Shown: piece after piece, positions 20,997 to 34,104 of the stretch
Layout: every line of letters starts with the position of its first letter
Position numbering within the stretch: the first letter of the stretch is position 1
Source: Stenotrophomonas humi
Lineage (GTDB): Bacteria > Pseudomonadota > Gammaproteobacteria > Xanthomonadales > Xanthomonadaceae
DNA: 64,000 bases
Direction: 5' to 3'
Assembly: GCF_001431415.1 (NCBI RefSeq)
Contig: NZ_LDJI01000006.1
Location: 176,160 to 240,159, forward strand
The notes under the pieces: model-generated
The model's database searches: none
The model's input: only the letters and a program-made list of their open reading frames with translations
Told to the model about the DNA's origin: nothing
Translations under genes and position numbers: made by a program

Positions 20997-21658
20997 GTGC
21001 CGCCGCAATCCTGGTTGAGCCGTGCTTCGATGCCACGCTGCTCACGTACCAGCGTTTTGCGTTCGCTTTGCAGCGCACTGTTGTAACGGCGGATCAGTTC
21101 CCAGCGGCGGTCTTTCAGGCGCGCGCAGACTTCCTGCTGCGGCAGTGCATGACAGGCATCACGTACCAATATCGAGCCGGCCGGCACGGCAATGCCGGGC
21201 TGCCACGGCACACCACCGGCCCCCGGAGGGCGTGGCGGACGCGGGCCATGGCCGTGATGCGGCGGTACATAGCCAAACGCCCAGGTGGGTACCCAGCGCG
21301 GATTGCCTTCGTTGCTGTCGCTGGTATAGCGCTCGCCTTCGGGCGACACGCATTCGTACATCGGCTGTGGTGGTTGCACGGTGACCACGCGCACTTCGCG
21401 CTCGATCACCGGTGCCGACGTGGCGGGGGCAGGCGGCGCTGTCGCCGGCAGCGGCGCATCCTTGGGCCGGACCATGTCCAGCACCTGCTGGCGGTGGTCA
21501 TCCTTGCAGGGCGCATCCTGCAGCGACACCGCACCATTGGCGCCCACGCAGCGGTAGATGCGCACGTTGCTCGACGGGGGGGGATCCACTGCCAATGCCG
21601 AGGCGGGCAGCAGGGTCAGGAGGCCGAGCAGGAGTAGGTGGGTAGGCATGGGTGCCAT
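20993..21658 (-). CDS. Exported DUF4124 protein
   Basis: From ATG 21658 the protein has 221 residues; a second ATG at 21649 is equally possible. It has a signal peptide ending at ALAVD, a DUF4124 segment (VRIYRCVGANGAVSLQDAPCKDD) and a linker. The C-terminal Cys-rich part contains YECVSPEGERYTSD, RDACHALPQQEVCARL and a basic end. It overlaps the next gene's start (20996) by 4 bp, so the two DUF4124 paralogues form an operon. Their periplasmic function is unknown. Confidence 0.75.
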   Translation of the reverse strand: MAPMPTHLLLLGLLTLLPASALAVDPPPSSNVRIYRCVGANGAVSLQDAPCKDDHRQQVLDMVRPKDAPLPATAPPAPATSAPVIEREVRVVTVQPPQPMYECVSPEGERYTSDSNEGNPRWVPTWAFGYVPPHHGHGPRPPRPPGAGGVPWQPGIAVPAGSILVRDACHALPQQEVCARLKDRRWELIRRYNSALQSERKTLVREQRGIEARLNQDCGGT

Positions 21659-21749
21659 GGTGACACGGAGCTGCGCAGGCGGCGTGCAGGCGGCCTTGTG
21701 GTCGCCGCCGGCTTGCGCATCCTCGCGGCTCCCGCAGCAGCGGCCGGAT

Positions 21750-22310
21750 TCAATCCCGCAGCACCTGCCCGGTGGCGGCGATGCGGATGCGGGTGGGTTG
21801 GGCCAGGCCACCGGTGGCACCGTCCAACAGCCCGTCCAGCAGACGCAGCAGTGTCGGGTCCAGTTGCACGCGCTGGCGTGCCGGCGATTCGCCGGCCAGG
21901 TTGGCACTGGTCGATACCAGCGGACCGCCCCAGGCTTTGCACAGCGCCTGCACCAGTGGGTGGGCGCTGACCCGCACCGCGATGCCGGTGTGTTCGCCGG
22001 TGATCCAGCGTGGCGCGCGGTCGCCGGCCGGCACGATCCAGGTGTTGGCGCCGGGCCAACTCTCCAGCACCGCTTGGCGCCGCTCGTCGGCCAGCGCGCC
22101 CAGGCGCACCCAGCCGTCCAGCTGCGTTGGATCGGCAGCCACCAGGATCATTCCCTTTTCGACTGGCCGCTGCTTGAGCGTCAGCAGCTTCATCACCGCC
22201 TGCTCGTTGGAGGGATCACAGCCCAGGCCCCAGACCGCTTCGGTCGGGTAGGCGATGACGCCACCGGCCTGCAGCACCGGGGCGACGGATTCCAGATCAA
22301 GTTCACGCAT
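21750..22310 (-). CDS. tsaC: Threonylcarbamoyl-AMP synthase (Sua5/YciO/YrdC family)
   Basis: This 186-residue cytoplasmic enzyme makes threonylcarbamoyl-AMP for the t6A37 tRNA modification. The family signature GGVIAYPTEAVWGLGCDP and the K/R-rich site LKQRPVEKGMILV are clear, as are the GPLVSTSANLAGE and PTRIR segments. ATG 22310 (MRELD) gives the normal short TsaC length. The longer open frame upstream is Arg-rich and unlikely to be translated. It lies downstream of topA, as in related genomes. Confidence 0.92.
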   Translation of the reverse strand: MRELDLESVAPVLQAGGVIAYPTEAVWGLGCDPSNEQAVMKLLTLKQRPVEKGMILVAADPTQLDGWVRLGALADERRQAVLESWPGANTWIVPAGDRAPRWITGEHTGIAVRVSAHPLVQALCKAWGGPLVSTSANLAGESPARQRVQLDPTLLRLLDGLLDGATGGLAQPTRIRIAATGQVLRD

Positions 22311-22403
22311 GGCCAGCTTCCTGTTGAATCTTCGCGCGGCGGTGCGGGCCCTTGCCTGGGACCCGCACCCCAGGCCCCGCAATGGGAATGTGAGGACTGC
22401 AAA

Positions 22404-22433
22404 GCATCAAGCCGCCCGGAGGCGGCCTGATGC
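22404..22433 (-). terminator. Rho-independent-type terminator of topA
   Basis: A long near-perfect inverted repeat GCATCAAGCCGCC / GGCGGCCTGATGC with a 4-nt loop lies downstream of topA on its strand, followed by a TTTGC tail. It separates topA from tsaC. Confidence 0.65.
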
Positions 22434-22480
22434 GGGAGCGGTGATTATCCTCCTGCCGGCGTGGCAGGCGGTAACCGAGC

Positions 22481-24985
<2,505 letters not shown>

Positions 24986-25084
24986 GTCAGTACTTTATGG
25001 GGGCGGAAAGCGCCCCGGTGGGGGCGCTAGGGTGGCGTAAACCGGCACGATAGTGAAGCCGATGTCGCCGTTGTGCATAAATTG

Positions 25085-25108
25085 ACGCCCGGGCAGGGGC
25101 CCGGGCGT
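25085..25108 (-). terminator. Hairpin terminator candidate after the GYF_2/RDD gene
   Basis: The inverted repeat ACGCCCGGGC / GCCCGGGCGT with a 4-nt loop lies between topA and the GYF_2/RDD membrane protein gene, downstream of the latter. The trailing T content on the minus strand is modest (CAATTTATG). Confidence 0.55.
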
Positions 25109-25171
25109 TCAGCTTGTGCCTGTAGAGGAATCACGCCGGGACGGCCGCTGTCAAGCGCGCCCGGCGATCCG

Positions 25172-26113
25172 TCATTGGTTGAAGCCGGAGGCGCCGATGC
25201 TGACGGCGACGATCATCAGCACCGCCACGGCGGCCAACATCAGGCCGAACAGCGACAGGACCACGATGGTCACCGTGCCCAAACCGCGCTCCTGCCACTC
25301 AGGATGCTCGGTGAAGGCCCACTTATCCACCACGATGGTGTCGCAGATCATGTCATGCAGGCCCTGCTTGCGCTCGCTGACGCCAACCATGATCGCCGAG
25401 ACCAGCATGGCCAAGCCGCAGGTGACCAGTGCCAGGCCCGCCATGGCGATGTAGCGCAGGAACGCGCGCCAGAAGCTGATGCGCTCGCCATTGACGCGCA
25501 CGACCTTGGCGCCCACGGCGAGCTTGCCGAGGCTGGCCATGTTGCCGGACGACTGCATCCAGCCGAAGTAGATCGCCGGCACCAGGATGCAGATGGCGTA
25601 ATAGAGTGCGTAGAAGACCAGCATTGCGCCGACGTTGGCCATCTCCGAGCCGGTCATGCTGACCACGCTCACGCCCATGACCAGCGCCAGCGGAATCAAC
25701 AGCGCATACGACACCACGCCGGTGACCAGGCTGTCGATGGTCGAGGCGGCAAAGCGCCGCAGGAAACCGGCATGGACGATGTCGCCACCGGCCACCACAT
25801 GGTTCGCATCGATGCTGATGCTGCCTGGCGCGGCGTACGGCGAGTGCGCGGCGGCTGACAGGATGGCCGGCTCCGGCGCTGTGCCGTTCTCGATGGCGGC
25901 GTAATCACTGCGCAGATCGATACCGGTCGTGGCCTGCACCAGCAGCTGCAGTTCCTCGGCCACGGCCGACAGTGGTTGCCACTGCGACATGCCTTCGCGC
26001 CACACCAGTGTGGTCAGGTCCAGTTCGCCCTGGCGGAATTTCTCGCGGATCGCACCGGCGTCAACCGGCCCGTGCCGCTCGCGCTGGGCGTCGGCGTAGT
26101 ACCACTCACTCAT
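25172..26113 (-). CDS. GYF_2 domain - RDD family membrane protein
   Basis: This 313-residue protein has an N-terminal GYF_2 domain (residues 1-60, with EWYYADAQRERHGPV and TLVWREGMSQWQPL). A linker leads to an RDD membrane domain from about residue 130 with four helices and the FLRRFAAST start, which carries the family Arg. RDD proteins are often transporters or regulators of unknown substrate. The next gene upstream has a paralogous GYF_2 domain, so the two products may share an interaction partner. Confidence 0.85.
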   Translation of the reverse strand: MSEWYYADAQRERHGPVDAGAIREKFRQGELDLTTLVWREGMSQWQPLSAVAEELQLLVQATTGIDLRSDYAAIENGTAPEPAILSAAAHSPYAAPGSISIDANHVVAGGDIVHAGFLRRFAASTIDSLVTGVVSYALLIPLALVMGVSVVSMTGSEMANVGAMLVFYALYYAICILVPAIYFGWMQSSGNMASLGKLAVGAKVVRVNGERISFWRAFLRYIAMAGLALVTCGLAMLVSAIMVGVSERKQGLHDMICDTIVVDKWAFTEHPEWQERGLGTVTIVVLSLFGLMLAAVAVLMIVAVSIGASGFNQ

Positions 26114-26146
26114 TTCATTCCCCGTATAAGTTCAAGTCGTCCCGGC

Positions 26147-26869
26147 TCAGCCGCGGCAGCCCGGAGGCAGGTGTTTGTCGGCCACATCGGAGCTGCACTC
26201 CCAGGTGGCGGCCTGCGTATCGTAGTCGAGCCAGAGGGATTTGCCGTCAAGCAACTGCTGCTCGGGCATATGCAGTCGCGCTTCAAACCCACAATGGCCA
26301 CCCTCGAAATCGCCAACGTAGACCTGCGCGATGCCATCGGCAGCATAGCTTTCCGGGTTGCCGAAACCCTCGTCGCCGTTGTTTGGGCAGCGCTCATTGC
26401 GCATGACGAAGTCGGCCACCTCGGCTTTCAGTGGCGCCAGCTGGGTTTGCACGGCGGCAACGCGTGAGCGCAGCACGTACTGTTGATACGAAGGAATCGC
26501 CAACGCCGCAAGCAAGCCGCCAATGGTCAACAGCGCCACACCCACCACTGCGGCAATGGCGCCGAAGACGACCCATCCGGAGGTGGCTGGTTTGCGCATG
26601 GGTATCGCTGGGCGCGACCGGGGAAGGGTTTGCAGCGGCGGCGGCAACGGTGGCGCGCCGGCCGGGAATACTGCAGAAGGCCGTGGCGTGAGCTCGTGCA
26701 GGCCAAGCTCATCGGCAACATTGCGCAACGGCTGCCAGTCAGTGATGCCTTCGCGCCAGACCAGCGTGTCGGCTGACAGTTGGCCGGAGCGGAACAGCGC
26801 GGCGACGTCTTCGCCTGACACCGGGCCGCGACGCTCGCGGTTGCCTTCAGCGTAGAACCATTGGTTCAC
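26147..26869 (-). CDS. GYF_2 domain protein with pilin-like membrane domain
   Basis: This 240-residue protein starts at GTG 26869. Residues 1-60 form a GYF_2 domain (FYAEGNRERRGPV, LVWREGITDWQPL) closely similar to that of the neighbouring RDD protein. A Pro-rich linker is followed by a membrane helix (about 98-125) leading into LAIPSYQQYVLRSRVAAV, the pattern of type IV pilin N-terminal helices. A globular C-terminal domain with paired Cys follows. The pilin-like segment sits after a cytoplasmic domain and lacks a prepilin leader, so it is not an ordinary pilin. Confidence 0.8.
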   Translation of the reverse strand: MNQWFYAEGNRERRGPVSGEDVAALFRSGQLSADTLVWREGITDWQPLRNVADELGLHELTPRPSAVFPAGAPPLPPPLQTLPRSRPAIPMRKPATSGWVVFGAIAAVVGVALLTIGGLLAALAIPSYQQYVLRSRVAAVQTQLAPLKAEVADFVMRNERCPNNGDEGFGNPESYAADGIAQVYVGDFEGGHCGFEARLHMPEQQLLDGKSLWLDYDTQAATWECSSDVADKHLPPGCRG

Positions 26870-26905
26870 TGGGTTTTCCTCATGCGTCCATGCATGGCGT
26901 GAGGC

Positions 26906-27379
26906 TCAGTGCAGGGGTTCGGGTTCGTCGAGGAACATCTGGGTTTCCATCCAGGCGTATGCCGCTTCGGCGCCCGGTTGGTTGAACAGCACCATCAGCA
27001 CCACCCATTTCAGGTCGTCCAGATCCAGCTCGTCCTGATCCAGTGCCATCGCGCGGTCAAGCACCAGCTCGCGCTGGTCGGCGTCCAGGATGCGCTGCTG
27101 CTCCAGGAACAGCAGGAAACCGCGACACTCCACGTCCAGCTTGTCCAGCTCGGGGCCATGGAACACGCGCACCGGCCCGTCGACCCGGCCCAGGGCCACG
27201 GCCGGGCGATGCTCGGCCAAGGCGTCGAGCCAGTCGAAAGCCTTGCTGATTTCGGTGGGACTGAAACCGGCCTGGATCAGGCCGTTCTGTAGCGAGTCGC
27301 GGTCTCGGATGAGATCGGCGTCCTCGCTGAAATAGTGTTCAAACAAGTACAGCAGGACGTCCAGAATGCTCTCTTTCAT
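26906..27379 (-). CDS. smg: Smg family protein (DUF494)
   Basis: This 157-residue acidic protein has the Smg/DUF494 hallmarks: the start [16 protein letters not shown], then ALAEHRPAV and the C-terminal [11 protein letters not shown] with [13 protein letters not shown]. Its location next to dprA matches the smf-smg arrangement of E. coli. Its biochemical function is unknown. Confidence 0.92.
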   Translation of the reverse strand: MKESILDVLLYLFEHYFSEDADLIRDRDSLQNGLIQAGFSPTEISKAFDWLDALAEHRPAVALGRVDGPVRVFHGPELDKLDVECRGFLLFLEQQRILDADQRELVLDRAMALDQDELDLDDLKWVVLMVLFNQPGAEAAYAWMETQMFLDEPEPLH

Positions 27380-27423
27380 TGCCCCTCGGCCTGCGCCATT
27401 GGCGCTGTGGAGGTGAAGAAACT

Positions 27424-28575
27424 TTAGTTGCGGGTGTAACGACCGTGTACGGACGACACTCTTCCTTCAAGTTCCATGACCAGCAGCATGGAGGACAGGC
27501 TGGCGGCCGTCAATCCAGTGCGCTCGATCAATGAATCCATACCGGTTGGGTCGAAGCCCAGTGCATTCCACAAGCGCTGGTAGTCGGGATCCGGCAGGGC
27601 GGGTGCCAGGCGGGAACCGACCGGCGCACAGGAGATGGGGGCCTGCAGACGGCTTTGCAAGGCGCTGGCCAGCTCGCCGGCCAGGTTGGCCACGCCTTCC
27701 ACAATGTCGGCCGGGCGGCCGACCAGCGTGGCCCCTTCACGGATCAGGCGATGGCAACCCCGTGCCATCGGGTTGTGAATGGAGCCGGGCACGGCAAACA
27801 CCTCGCGGCCTGCCTCGGCCGCCAGTCGCGCGGTGATCAGCGCGCCGGAACGCTCGGCCGCTTCAATCACCACCGTACCCAGCGCCAGCGCCGCCAGCAG
27901 CCGGTTGCGGGCTGGGAAATGACCGCTGCGCGGGGGCGTGCCGGGCAGGTATTCGCTGATTACCGCGCCCTGTGCAGCGACCAAGGCCTGCAGTTCCCGA
28001 TGGTGGCGGGGGTATGTCACATCCGGCCCGGTGCCGATCACCGCGTACGTGGCGCCGCCACAGCCCAGCGCGGCGCGGTGCGCGGCCGCGTCGATGCCAG
28101 CCGCCAAGCCGCTGGCGATGGTGAGCCCGTTCTGCGCCAGTTCCGTGGCGAAATCCCGGGCGTTGTCGCGCCCGCCGGAGCTGGGCGCGCGGCTGCCGAC
28201 GATGGCGATGGCCGGCGTCCACAGTTGGGTGGGGTTGCCGGCAATGAACAGCGCCAACGGTGGATTTGGGCTGTCGCGCAGCAGCGGAGGGTAGTCCGGG
28301 GCGCCCCAGCCAAGCAAATGATGATCGGGCGCCGCCAGCCAGCCTTGTGCACCTTCCAGGGCGGCGGGGTCGGGGTGGGCGAGTGCGCCACATTGTTCAG
28401 CTGTGCAGCCTGCGGCACGCCAGGCATCGATGCCGGCAGCAACCGCTGCCTCGGGATGTTCAAAGCGGTCGAGCAGGCCGCGCAATGGCAGCGCCGGCCC
28501 ACCGGCGAGCAGCAGCGTGAGCAGGGTGGCGCTGTGATCTGCGGCCGGGGTGTGGTCGGGAGCTCGGAAAGGCAT
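27424..28575 (-). CDS. dprA: DNA-processing protein DprA
   Basis: This 383-residue ssDNA-binding RecA loader is needed in natural transformation. The extended Rossmann fold is evident from [24 protein letters not shown], the long GTGPDVTYP and [25 protein letters not shown]-terminal winged-helix DML1-like domain (about residues 315-375) ends the protein. It is separated from the upstream LysM gene by a terminator and lies next to smg. Confidence 0.95.
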   Translation of the reverse strand: MPFRAPDHTPAADHSATLLTLLLAGGPALPLRGLLDRFEHPEAAVAAGIDAWRAAGCTAEQCGALAHPDPAALEGAQGWLAAPDHHLLGWGAPDYPPLLRDSPNPPLALFIAGNPTQLWTPAIAIVGSRAPSSGGRDNARDFATELAQNGLTIASGLAAGIDAAAHRAALGCGGATYAVIGTGPDVTYPRHHRELQALVAAQGAVISEYLPGTPPRSGHFPARNRLLAALALGTVVIEAAERSGALITARLAAEAGREVFAVPGSIHNPMARGCHRLIREGATLVGRPADIVEGVANLAGELASALQSRLQAPISCAPVGSRLAPALPDPDYQRLWNALGFDPTGMDSLIERTGLTAASLSSMLLVMELEGRVSSVHGRYTRN

Positions 28576-28598
28576 CCGCTAAGGGTCCAGCGCGAACA

Positions 28599-28624
28599 AC
28601 AACGGCGCCCTCGGGCGCCGTTGT
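28599..28624 (-). terminator. Rho-independent terminator after the LysM gene
   Basis: The perfect 10-bp stem AACGGCGCCC / GGGCGCCGTT with a 2-nt loop (28601-28622) is followed on the minus strand by TTGTTGTTCG. It separates the LysM protein gene from dprA. Confidence 0.75.
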
Positions 28625-28656
28625 CTCACATCGTCGGAGTTTCCCCCGGCCGTCGC

Positions 28657-29781
28657 TTACTGCGCGTCGGGATGCTTCAGCTCGTAGCCCAGGCGGGTCG
28701 GCTTGGTGCCTTCCATGATCAGCGCGTAGCTGACCTTGTCGAACGTGCGGAACACCATCGCGTGCCCGGCATATTCATCCGGCAGCGAGACACGGCTGGC
28801 GCCATTGCGCAGTGCATCGTCCGTGCGCGAGGTGCCCATGCCCTTGACGAGGTCGTTGACATGGCTGCCGCTGCGCCAGATCGAGAACACCGTGCCGTTG
28901 TCGATGCCATCGCTGGCGCCGCCGGAAATGGCGATCACATCACGCGGGCCACCGGAGGTGAAGGTGTCGCTGATGGCAAGCACGCGCAGCTGGCCATCGG
29001 CCACCGGGTTGGCCGGTGCATGCGGAATGAACTGCAGGTCATACGGACGTGCCTGCAGCGGCAGCAGCCGGTCACCAGCACGGACTTCACGGCCGCTGTC
29101 TTCCAGGCGCAGAGTGGAGGCTTCGGTATCACCGCCAGCCACCTGGGTCAGGGTGCCGAGGTTGACCTGTGCCAGCTCGTAGCCAAGGAGCCCGCCGCGC
29201 TGATCGTTGGCGACGTAGTCCTTCCAGAGATTGCCGGAGCCGGGGATGTTGTTGCCGCGAGCATCCAGGTCATCGCTGGGCCGGGACTGGCCGTAGCGCA
29301 CGGTTGGGCGCACCACGAGGTAGCGCTGGCCCGGTTGTGCGTCCTGCAGGCCGACGACATAGGCCTGGTGGCCGGCACTGGCGCGCAGGCGGTTGTCTTC
29401 CAGGCCGACGACGTAGGGCAGCTCCTTGAAACTGTCCACGACGGTCAGGTTCTTCAGGAATGGTTCGACGTCCGCCAGCGGGATGGTGTTGATCGGTGCT
29501 TCCTGGCGCGGGCCCGCCTGGGCGGTCACGCGGTCCAGGTAGGCAAGGCTCAGCACGTCACCCGGATAGATCAGGTGCGGGTTCTTCACCTGCGGGTTGG
29601 CCTGCCAGATCTCCGGCCAAAGCCACGGCTTTTTCAGGAAACGGGCCGAGATGTCCCACAGCGTGTCGCCCTTGCGCACCACGTAGGTGTCAGGGTGAGT
29701 GCCGTTCATTTCCACGGCGACGGCATAGGTCGTGACGGTCAGCAGCGCAACGGCAGCGACCGTACGGAATTGTTTCAACAT
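28657..29781 (-). CDS. Exported LysM-domain peptidoglycan-binding protein
   Basis: From ATG 29781 the product has 374 residues. It has a signal peptide ([17 protein letters not shown]) and one LysM module at about residues 30-80 ([16 protein letters not shown], then [20 protein letters not shown]). A long C-terminal domain has no recognised catalytic motif. The order with def and dprA matches the gammaproteobacterial LysM-dprA-smg neighbourhood. It probably binds peptidoglycan in the periplasm. It is transcribed divergently from def. Confidence 0.88.
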   Translation of the reverse strand: MLKQFRTVAAVALLTVTTYAVAVEMNGTHPDTYVVRKGDTLWDISARFLKKPWLWPEIWQANPQVKNPHLIYPGDVLSLAYLDRVTAQAGPRQEAPINTIPLADVEPFLKNLTVVDSFKELPYVVGLEDNRLRASAGHQAYVVGLQDAQPGQRYLVVRPTVRYGQSRPSDDLDARGNNIPGSGNLWKDYVANDQRGGLLGYELAQVNLGTLTQVAGGDTEASTLRLEDSGREVRAGDRLLPLQARPYDLQFIPHAPANPVADGQLRVLAISDTFTSGGPRDVIAISGGASDGIDNGTVFSIWRSGSHVNDLVKGMGTSRTDDALRNGASRVSLPDEYAGHAMVFRTFDKVSYALIMEGTKPTRLGYELKHPDAQ

Positions 29782-29911
29782 GGTTTTGATCTGCCTGATT
29801 CCCCAACAGGTTGCCGCACTATATTCCAGAAAGCGGGGCGCCGGGCAAGCGCAAGCGGTAGAATTGGGACGTCTTGCCGAAATAAGCGGCATCCCTTTAC
29901 CGGTACCCCCC

Positions 29912-30427
29912 ATGGCCCTCCTGCCCATTCTCGAATTCCCGGACCCGCGCCTGCGCACCAAAGCGGCGCTGGTCGAGGCTGCCGAAGTGACCACTCCGGC
30001 CTTCCAGCAACTGCTCGATGACATGTTCCAGACCATGTACGAGGCGCCCGGCATCGGCCTGGCAGCCAGTCAGGTGGACGTGCATCAGCGTTTCATGGTC
30101 ATCGACGTCAGCGAAGAGCATGACGTACCGATGGTGTTCATCAACCCGCAGATCATCAGCGCCAGCGATGGCGGCCGCGTCTACCAGGAAGGCTGCCTGT
30201 CGGTGCCCGGCATCTATGCCGATGTGACCCGCGCCGACTCCATCGTGGTGCGCTTCCTTGATCGTGAGGGCAAGCCACAGGAACTGGCCGCCGAAGGATT
30301 GCTGGCCACCTGCATCCAACACGAGATGGATCACCTCGACGGCAAGCTGTTCATCGACTACCTCTCGCCGCTCAAGCGCGAGATGGTGCGCAAGAAGCTG
30401 GCCAAGCAGCGCAAGCACGTTGCCTGA
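29912..30427 (+). CDS. def: Peptide deformylase
   Basis: This 171-residue metalloenzyme removes the formyl group from nascent proteins. All three motifs are present: [15 protein letters not shown] (metal-binding Cys) and QHEMDHLDG (two metal-binding His and the catalytic Glu). ATG 29912 is chosen by alignment to the family start ([15 protein letters not shown]). fmt follows 190 bp downstream, the usual partner. Confidence 0.96.
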   Translation: MALLPILEFPDPRLRTKAALVEAAEVTTPAFQQLLDDMFQTMYEAPGIGLAASQVDVHQRFMVIDVSEEHDVPMVFINPQIISASDGGRVYQEGCLSVPGIYADVTRADSIVVRFLDREGKPQELAAEGLLATCIQHEMDHLDGKLFIDYLSPLKREMVRKKLAKQRKHVA

Positions 30428-30617
30428 GAGCGAGGGGCGGGGAGCCGGCAACGGGGGCTGACCGATCATGGCGCTGGCTGATGCGCCGGGTACAGGTTGC
30501 CGTTCCGGATTGTTCCTCGTTGCTGCGTACGCCACTGCGACCCGCCATGCGGGTTCGTGAAGGCCGTTGCGCGCCGTCATTCTCCCTTCGTTGTTCCGCC
30601 TTCCCGGGTTCACTGCC

Positions 30618-31541
30618 ATGAAAATCGTTTTTGCCGGTACGCCGGAATTTGCCGTCGCTTCGCTGGCTGCGGCCGCGCGCCATCACGAAGTGGTGGCGGT
30701 CTATACCCAGCCCGATCGCCCTGCCGGCCGTGGCCGCGGGCTGATGCCATCACCGGTCAAGCTTGACGCCATCGCCCGCGGCATCCCGGTGTTCCAGCCG
30801 GAATCGCTGAAGACGCCCGAAGCCCAGCAGCAGCTGCGCGAGCTGCAGCCGGACCTGATGATCGTGGTGGCCTACGGCCTGATCCTGCCCAAGGCGGTGC
30901 TGGCCATCCCCACGCATGGCTGCTGGAACGTGCATGCCTCGCTGCTGCCGCGTTGGCGTGGCGCGGCACCGATCCAGCGTGCGATCGAGGCCGGCGATGC
31001 TGAAACCGGTGTATGCCTGATGCAGATGGAAGCGGGGCTGGATACCGGCCCGGTGCTTCTGCACCAGAGCACACCGATCAGCGGGACCGACACCGGTGGC
31101 CAGTTGCATGACCGCTTGGCGCAATTGGGCGCGCAGGTACTTTCCGATGGTCTGGGCCTGCTGCGCGCCGGCATCAAGCCAATTCCTCGCCCGCAGCCTG
31201 AGGCCGGTGTCACCTACGCCCACAAGCTGGACAAGGCCGAGGCCAGGCTCGACTGGAGTCAGGACGCCGCCGCGCTGGCGCGCAAGGTGCGCGCCTTCAA
31301 CCCGTGGCCGGTGGCCGAAGCCACGCTGGCTGGCGAGCGCGTGCGCATCCACGGCGCCATCGCCGTGGAAAGCAATGGTGGCAAGGCGCCGGGCACGGTG
31401 ATCGCGGCCTCGCGTGACGGCATCGACATTGCCTGCGGACAGGGCGCACTGCGTCTACGCGTGGTGCAGCGTGAGGGTGGCAAGGCGATCACTGCCGCGG
31501 ATTATCTGAACGCACGCCGCGACCTGCGGGTCGAGGGCTGA
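30618..31541 (+). CDS. fmt: Methionyl-tRNA formyltransferase
   Basis: This 307-residue enzyme formylates initiator Met-tRNA. The start [13 protein letters not shown], the folate-site [18 protein letters not shown] (Asn/His/Asp catalytic region) and the C-terminal OB-like domain are typical. ATG 30618 follows an untranslated leader. It ends 4 bp before rsmB, forming the conserved def-fmt-rsmB block. Confidence 0.96.
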   Translation: MKIVFAGTPEFAVASLAAAARHHEVVAVYTQPDRPAGRGRGLMPSPVKLDAIARGIPVFQPESLKTPEAQQQLRELQPDLMIVVAYGLILPKAVLAIPTHGCWNVHASLLPRWRGAAPIQRAIEAGDAETGVCLMQMEAGLDTGPVLLHQSTPISGTDTGGQLHDRLAQLGAQVLSDGLGLLRAGIKPIPRPQPEAGVTYAHKLDKAEARLDWSQDAAALARKVRAFNPWPVAEATLAGERVRIHGAIAVESNGGKAPGTVIAASRDGIDIACGQGALRLRVVQREGGKAITAADYLNARRDLRVEG

Positions 31542-31545
31542 GCGG

Positions 31546-32895
31546 ATGGGCACAGCAACAACTTCAACGCCATGGGGCAACAAGGGGCCAGCCCAACAAC
31601 CGGGCGTGCAGACCCGCGCGCTGGCCGCCAAGGTGCTCGCGGCGGTACTGGGCCGTGGCCGTTCGCTGAAGGCCGAGTTGTCGATCGCGTTGCCAAAGCT
31701 GGATGACAGCCGTGACCGCGCGCTCCTCGAAGCCATCTGTTTCGCCGCGTTGCGCCGTCGTACCGCTTACGACCAGGCCTTGGGGCAATGGCTGCAGAAG
31801 CCGTTGGGCCCGCGTGAGGCGGACCTGCGTGGGCTGCTGATGGCGGGCTTCGCGCAGTTGGATGTACTGCAACTGCCTGCCCATGCGGCCTTGTCGGCCA
31901 CCGTGGAAGCCGCGCGGGCACTGGGTCGTGAGCGACAGGCTGGCCTGGTCAACGCAGTGTTGCGTCGTGCACAGCGCGAAGGTTTTGCCGAAGCGCGTGC
32001 CGAAGATGCCTGGCCACAATGGCTGCTGGCGCAGGTGCGGCAGGACTGGCCGCAGCATGCCGATGCGATCTTCGCCAACAGCCTGCAGCCGGCGCCGTTG
32101 TGGCTGCGGGTGAATCGCCAGCAGCACAGTCGCGATGCCTATCTGGCGCAGCTGCACGAAGCCGGCATCGACGCACTGGCCGAGCCGGCGTCGGCCGATG
32201 CCATTCGCCTGCCGGTGGCGGTGCCGGTCGCAAGCCTGCCGGGCTTCGCGCAGGGCGCGGTTTCGGTGCAGGATTTCTCCGCCCAGCAGGTGGCTGATGC
32301 GCTTTCGCCGGCCGTAGGTGCGCGCGTGCTCGATGCCTGCGCCGCACCCGGCGGCAAGGCTGCACACCTGCTCGAACGCGATTCCAGCTTGCAACTGGTC
32401 GCGCTGGATGTGGATGCACGTCGTCTGCAGCGCATCCGCGAAACCTTCGCACGCACCGGTGTGGGCAGTCATGCACAGGTGCAGGCCGCCGACGCGGCCG
32501 ACGTCGCTGCCTGGTGGGATGGCGTGGCGTTCGATGCGGTGTTGCTGGATGCGCCGTGTTCGGCCACGGGCATCATCCGTCGCCAGCCTGACGTGTTGCT
32601 GCACCGTCGGGCCGAGGACATCACCGCACTGGCTGCACTCCAGGCGCGTCTGCTCGACGGGTTGTGGCAGGTGCTGCGCCCGGGCGGTGTGCTGTTGTAT
32701 TCGACCTGCTCGATCCTGCGCCGGGAGAACCGCCAGCAGGTCACCGAATTCCTGGCACGTACGCCGGACGCACGGCTGCAGCCGCTGGCTGATGTGTTGG
32801 GGCATGACGAAGACGGCTGTCGCCAACGGCTGCCCGGCGAGCGCGAAGGCGATGGCTTCTTCTATGCGCGCTTGGTGAAGTTGGCTGCAGGCTGA
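31546..32895 (+). CDS. rsmB: 16S rRNA (cytosine967-C5)-methyltransferase
   Basis: This 449-residue enzyme has a NusB-like N-terminal RNA-binding domain (about residues 20-150) and a SAM-dependent methyltransferase domain. The latter has [15 protein letters not shown], the [15 protein letters not shown] motif IV Cys and [11 protein letters not shown], the catalytic motif VI Cys. It starts 4 bp after fmt and completes the def-fmt-rsmB operon. Confidence 0.95.
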   Translation: MGTATTSTPWGNKGPAQQPGVQTRALAAKVLAAVLGRGRSLKAELSIALPKLDDSRDRALLEAICFAALRRRTAYDQALGQWLQKPLGPREADLRGLLMAGFAQLDVLQLPAHAALSATVEAARALGRERQAGLVNAVLRRAQREGFAEARAEDAWPQWLLAQVRQDWPQHADAIFANSLQPAPLWLRVNRQQHSRDAYLAQLHEAGIDALAEPASADAIRLPVAVPVASLPGFAQGAVSVQDFSAQQVADALSPAVGARVLDACAAPGGKAAHLLERDSSLQLVALDVDARRLQRIRETFARTGVGSHAQVQAADAADVAAWWDGVAFDAVLLDAPCSATGIIRRQPDVLLHRRAEDITALAALQARLLDGLWQVLRPGGVLLYSTCSILRRENRQQVTEFLARTPDARLQPLADVLGHDEDGCRQRLPGEREGDGFFYARLVKLAAG

Positions 32896-32947
32896 GCCAA
32901 CCCCCGTCGTCATGCGGCGATGGGGGAGCGACATCGCATCGCGGGAA

Positions 32948-34078
32948 TTACCGTGGTGGGTTGCTTGCCAGCAGCTGCTCGTAGACGGCCAGGGTGCGCT
33001 CGATGAACAGTTCCATGCCAAATTCCTCGACGGCATGTGCATGCGCGGCCACCCCCATCTGCGTGAGGGCTTCACGGTGCTGCAGCATCCAGCGCAGCGT
33101 TTCCGCCATCTCGGCGTGACCATGCACCGGCACCAGCCAGCCATCCTTGCCGTGGCGGACATTCTCCGGCAGTCCTGAGTAATCAGTGACCATCACCGGC
33201 TTGGCCATGGACATCATTTCGCGGCAGGCAAATGAAATGGCTTCGGTGGCGTGCGAGATGACGAAGCCGGCATCCAGGGCGGCCACTACCGGGCGCACGT
33301 CTTCGAGCATGCCCGGGAAGTGGAACTGTGCTTCAAGCCCGGCAGCACGCACGATGGCCAACTGGGGTTCGGTCGGTGGCTGTCCAGCGACCATGACGTG
33401 CACGCGGCGACGTTCGTCTTCGTTCAACAGCATCATTGCGCCGGCCATATCGGTCCAGCTCTTGTAGTCGGCGGTGCCGGCATTGCTGCCGATCAACAGT
33501 GCATCGACATCGGTGGTGAAGCGGCTGCGCTGGGCACGGGCATCGGCGTCGTTGAAGGGTGCGTAGTGGTGGGTGTCCACGCCGTTGTAGACAGTCTCAG
33601 GGTGGCAGACGCGATAGGGCGTGGCCTCGACCTGACGGCAGACGTATTCGCTCACCGCGATCACCTTGTCGGTGTGGAAGCGGGCGCGCCAGACATGCTG
33701 CAGGCCGTGCATCGGCTTGGTGTTGTGCTTGGTCAGTACCACCCGTGGACGCGGACTGATGCCGCGCAGCGCGGCAATGGTTATGCGGTGATCGGCCGAG
33801 CCGTTGACGTGCACGATGTCGAAGCGATGCGTACGCAGGTACTCGTGCAGTTGCCGCACGGCCGCGGCGCGCTCGCGCAGCCTGCGCAGACCGTTCGGAA
33901 ATGGTTGTGCCAGGGTATGCACGCCGGGCAGCGCTGCTGATTCCAACAACAGCCGGCTGCCGGACGGCGCGGCGACGTGCACCTCATGGTGCCTGCCCAG
34001 TGCGCGCGCCAGCTCGCGTACATAGGTGGTATGGCCGCCGCCACTGCCGCTATGGAAGTTGGTGTAGAGCAGTTTCAT
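32948..34078 (-). CDS. GT4-family glycosyltransferase
   Basis: This 376-residue GT-B transferase begins at ATG 34078 with MKLLYTNFHSGSGGGHTTYV, the Gly-rich N-terminal site of GT4 enzymes. The C-terminal half has the E(X7)E-type region EAISFACREMMSMAKPVMVTD. It is the last gene in a minus-strand run of glycan genes from about 37.1 to 32.9 kb and probably acts in LPS core or O-chain assembly. The sugar donor and acceptor cannot be read from sequence. Confidence 0.85.
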   Translation of the reverse strand: MKLLYTNFHSGSGGGHTTYVRELARALGRHHEVHVAAPSGSRLLLESAALPGVHTLAQPFPNGLRRLRERAAAVRQLHEYLRTHRFDIVHVNGSADHRITIAALRGISPRPRVVLTKHNTKPMHGLQHVWRARFHTDKVIAVSEYVCRQVEATPYRVCHPETVYNGVDTHHYAPFNDADARAQRSRFTTDVDALLIGSNAGTADYKSWTDMAGAMMLLNEDERRRVHVMVAGQPPTEPQLAIVRAAGLEAQFHFPGMLEDVRPVVAALDAGFVISHATEAISFACREMMSMAKPVMVTDYSGLPENVRHGKDGWLVPVHGHAEMAETLRWMLQHREALTQMGVAAHAHAVEEFGMELFIERTLAVYEQLLASNPPR

Positions 34079-34104
34079 GCGGGGTGGAATGCCTTGGGGA
34101 CCTA

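Noticed and set aside
27655..30021. 788-codon plus-strand open frame
   Set aside because: Spans dprA and the LysM gene in antisense and crosses a terminator.
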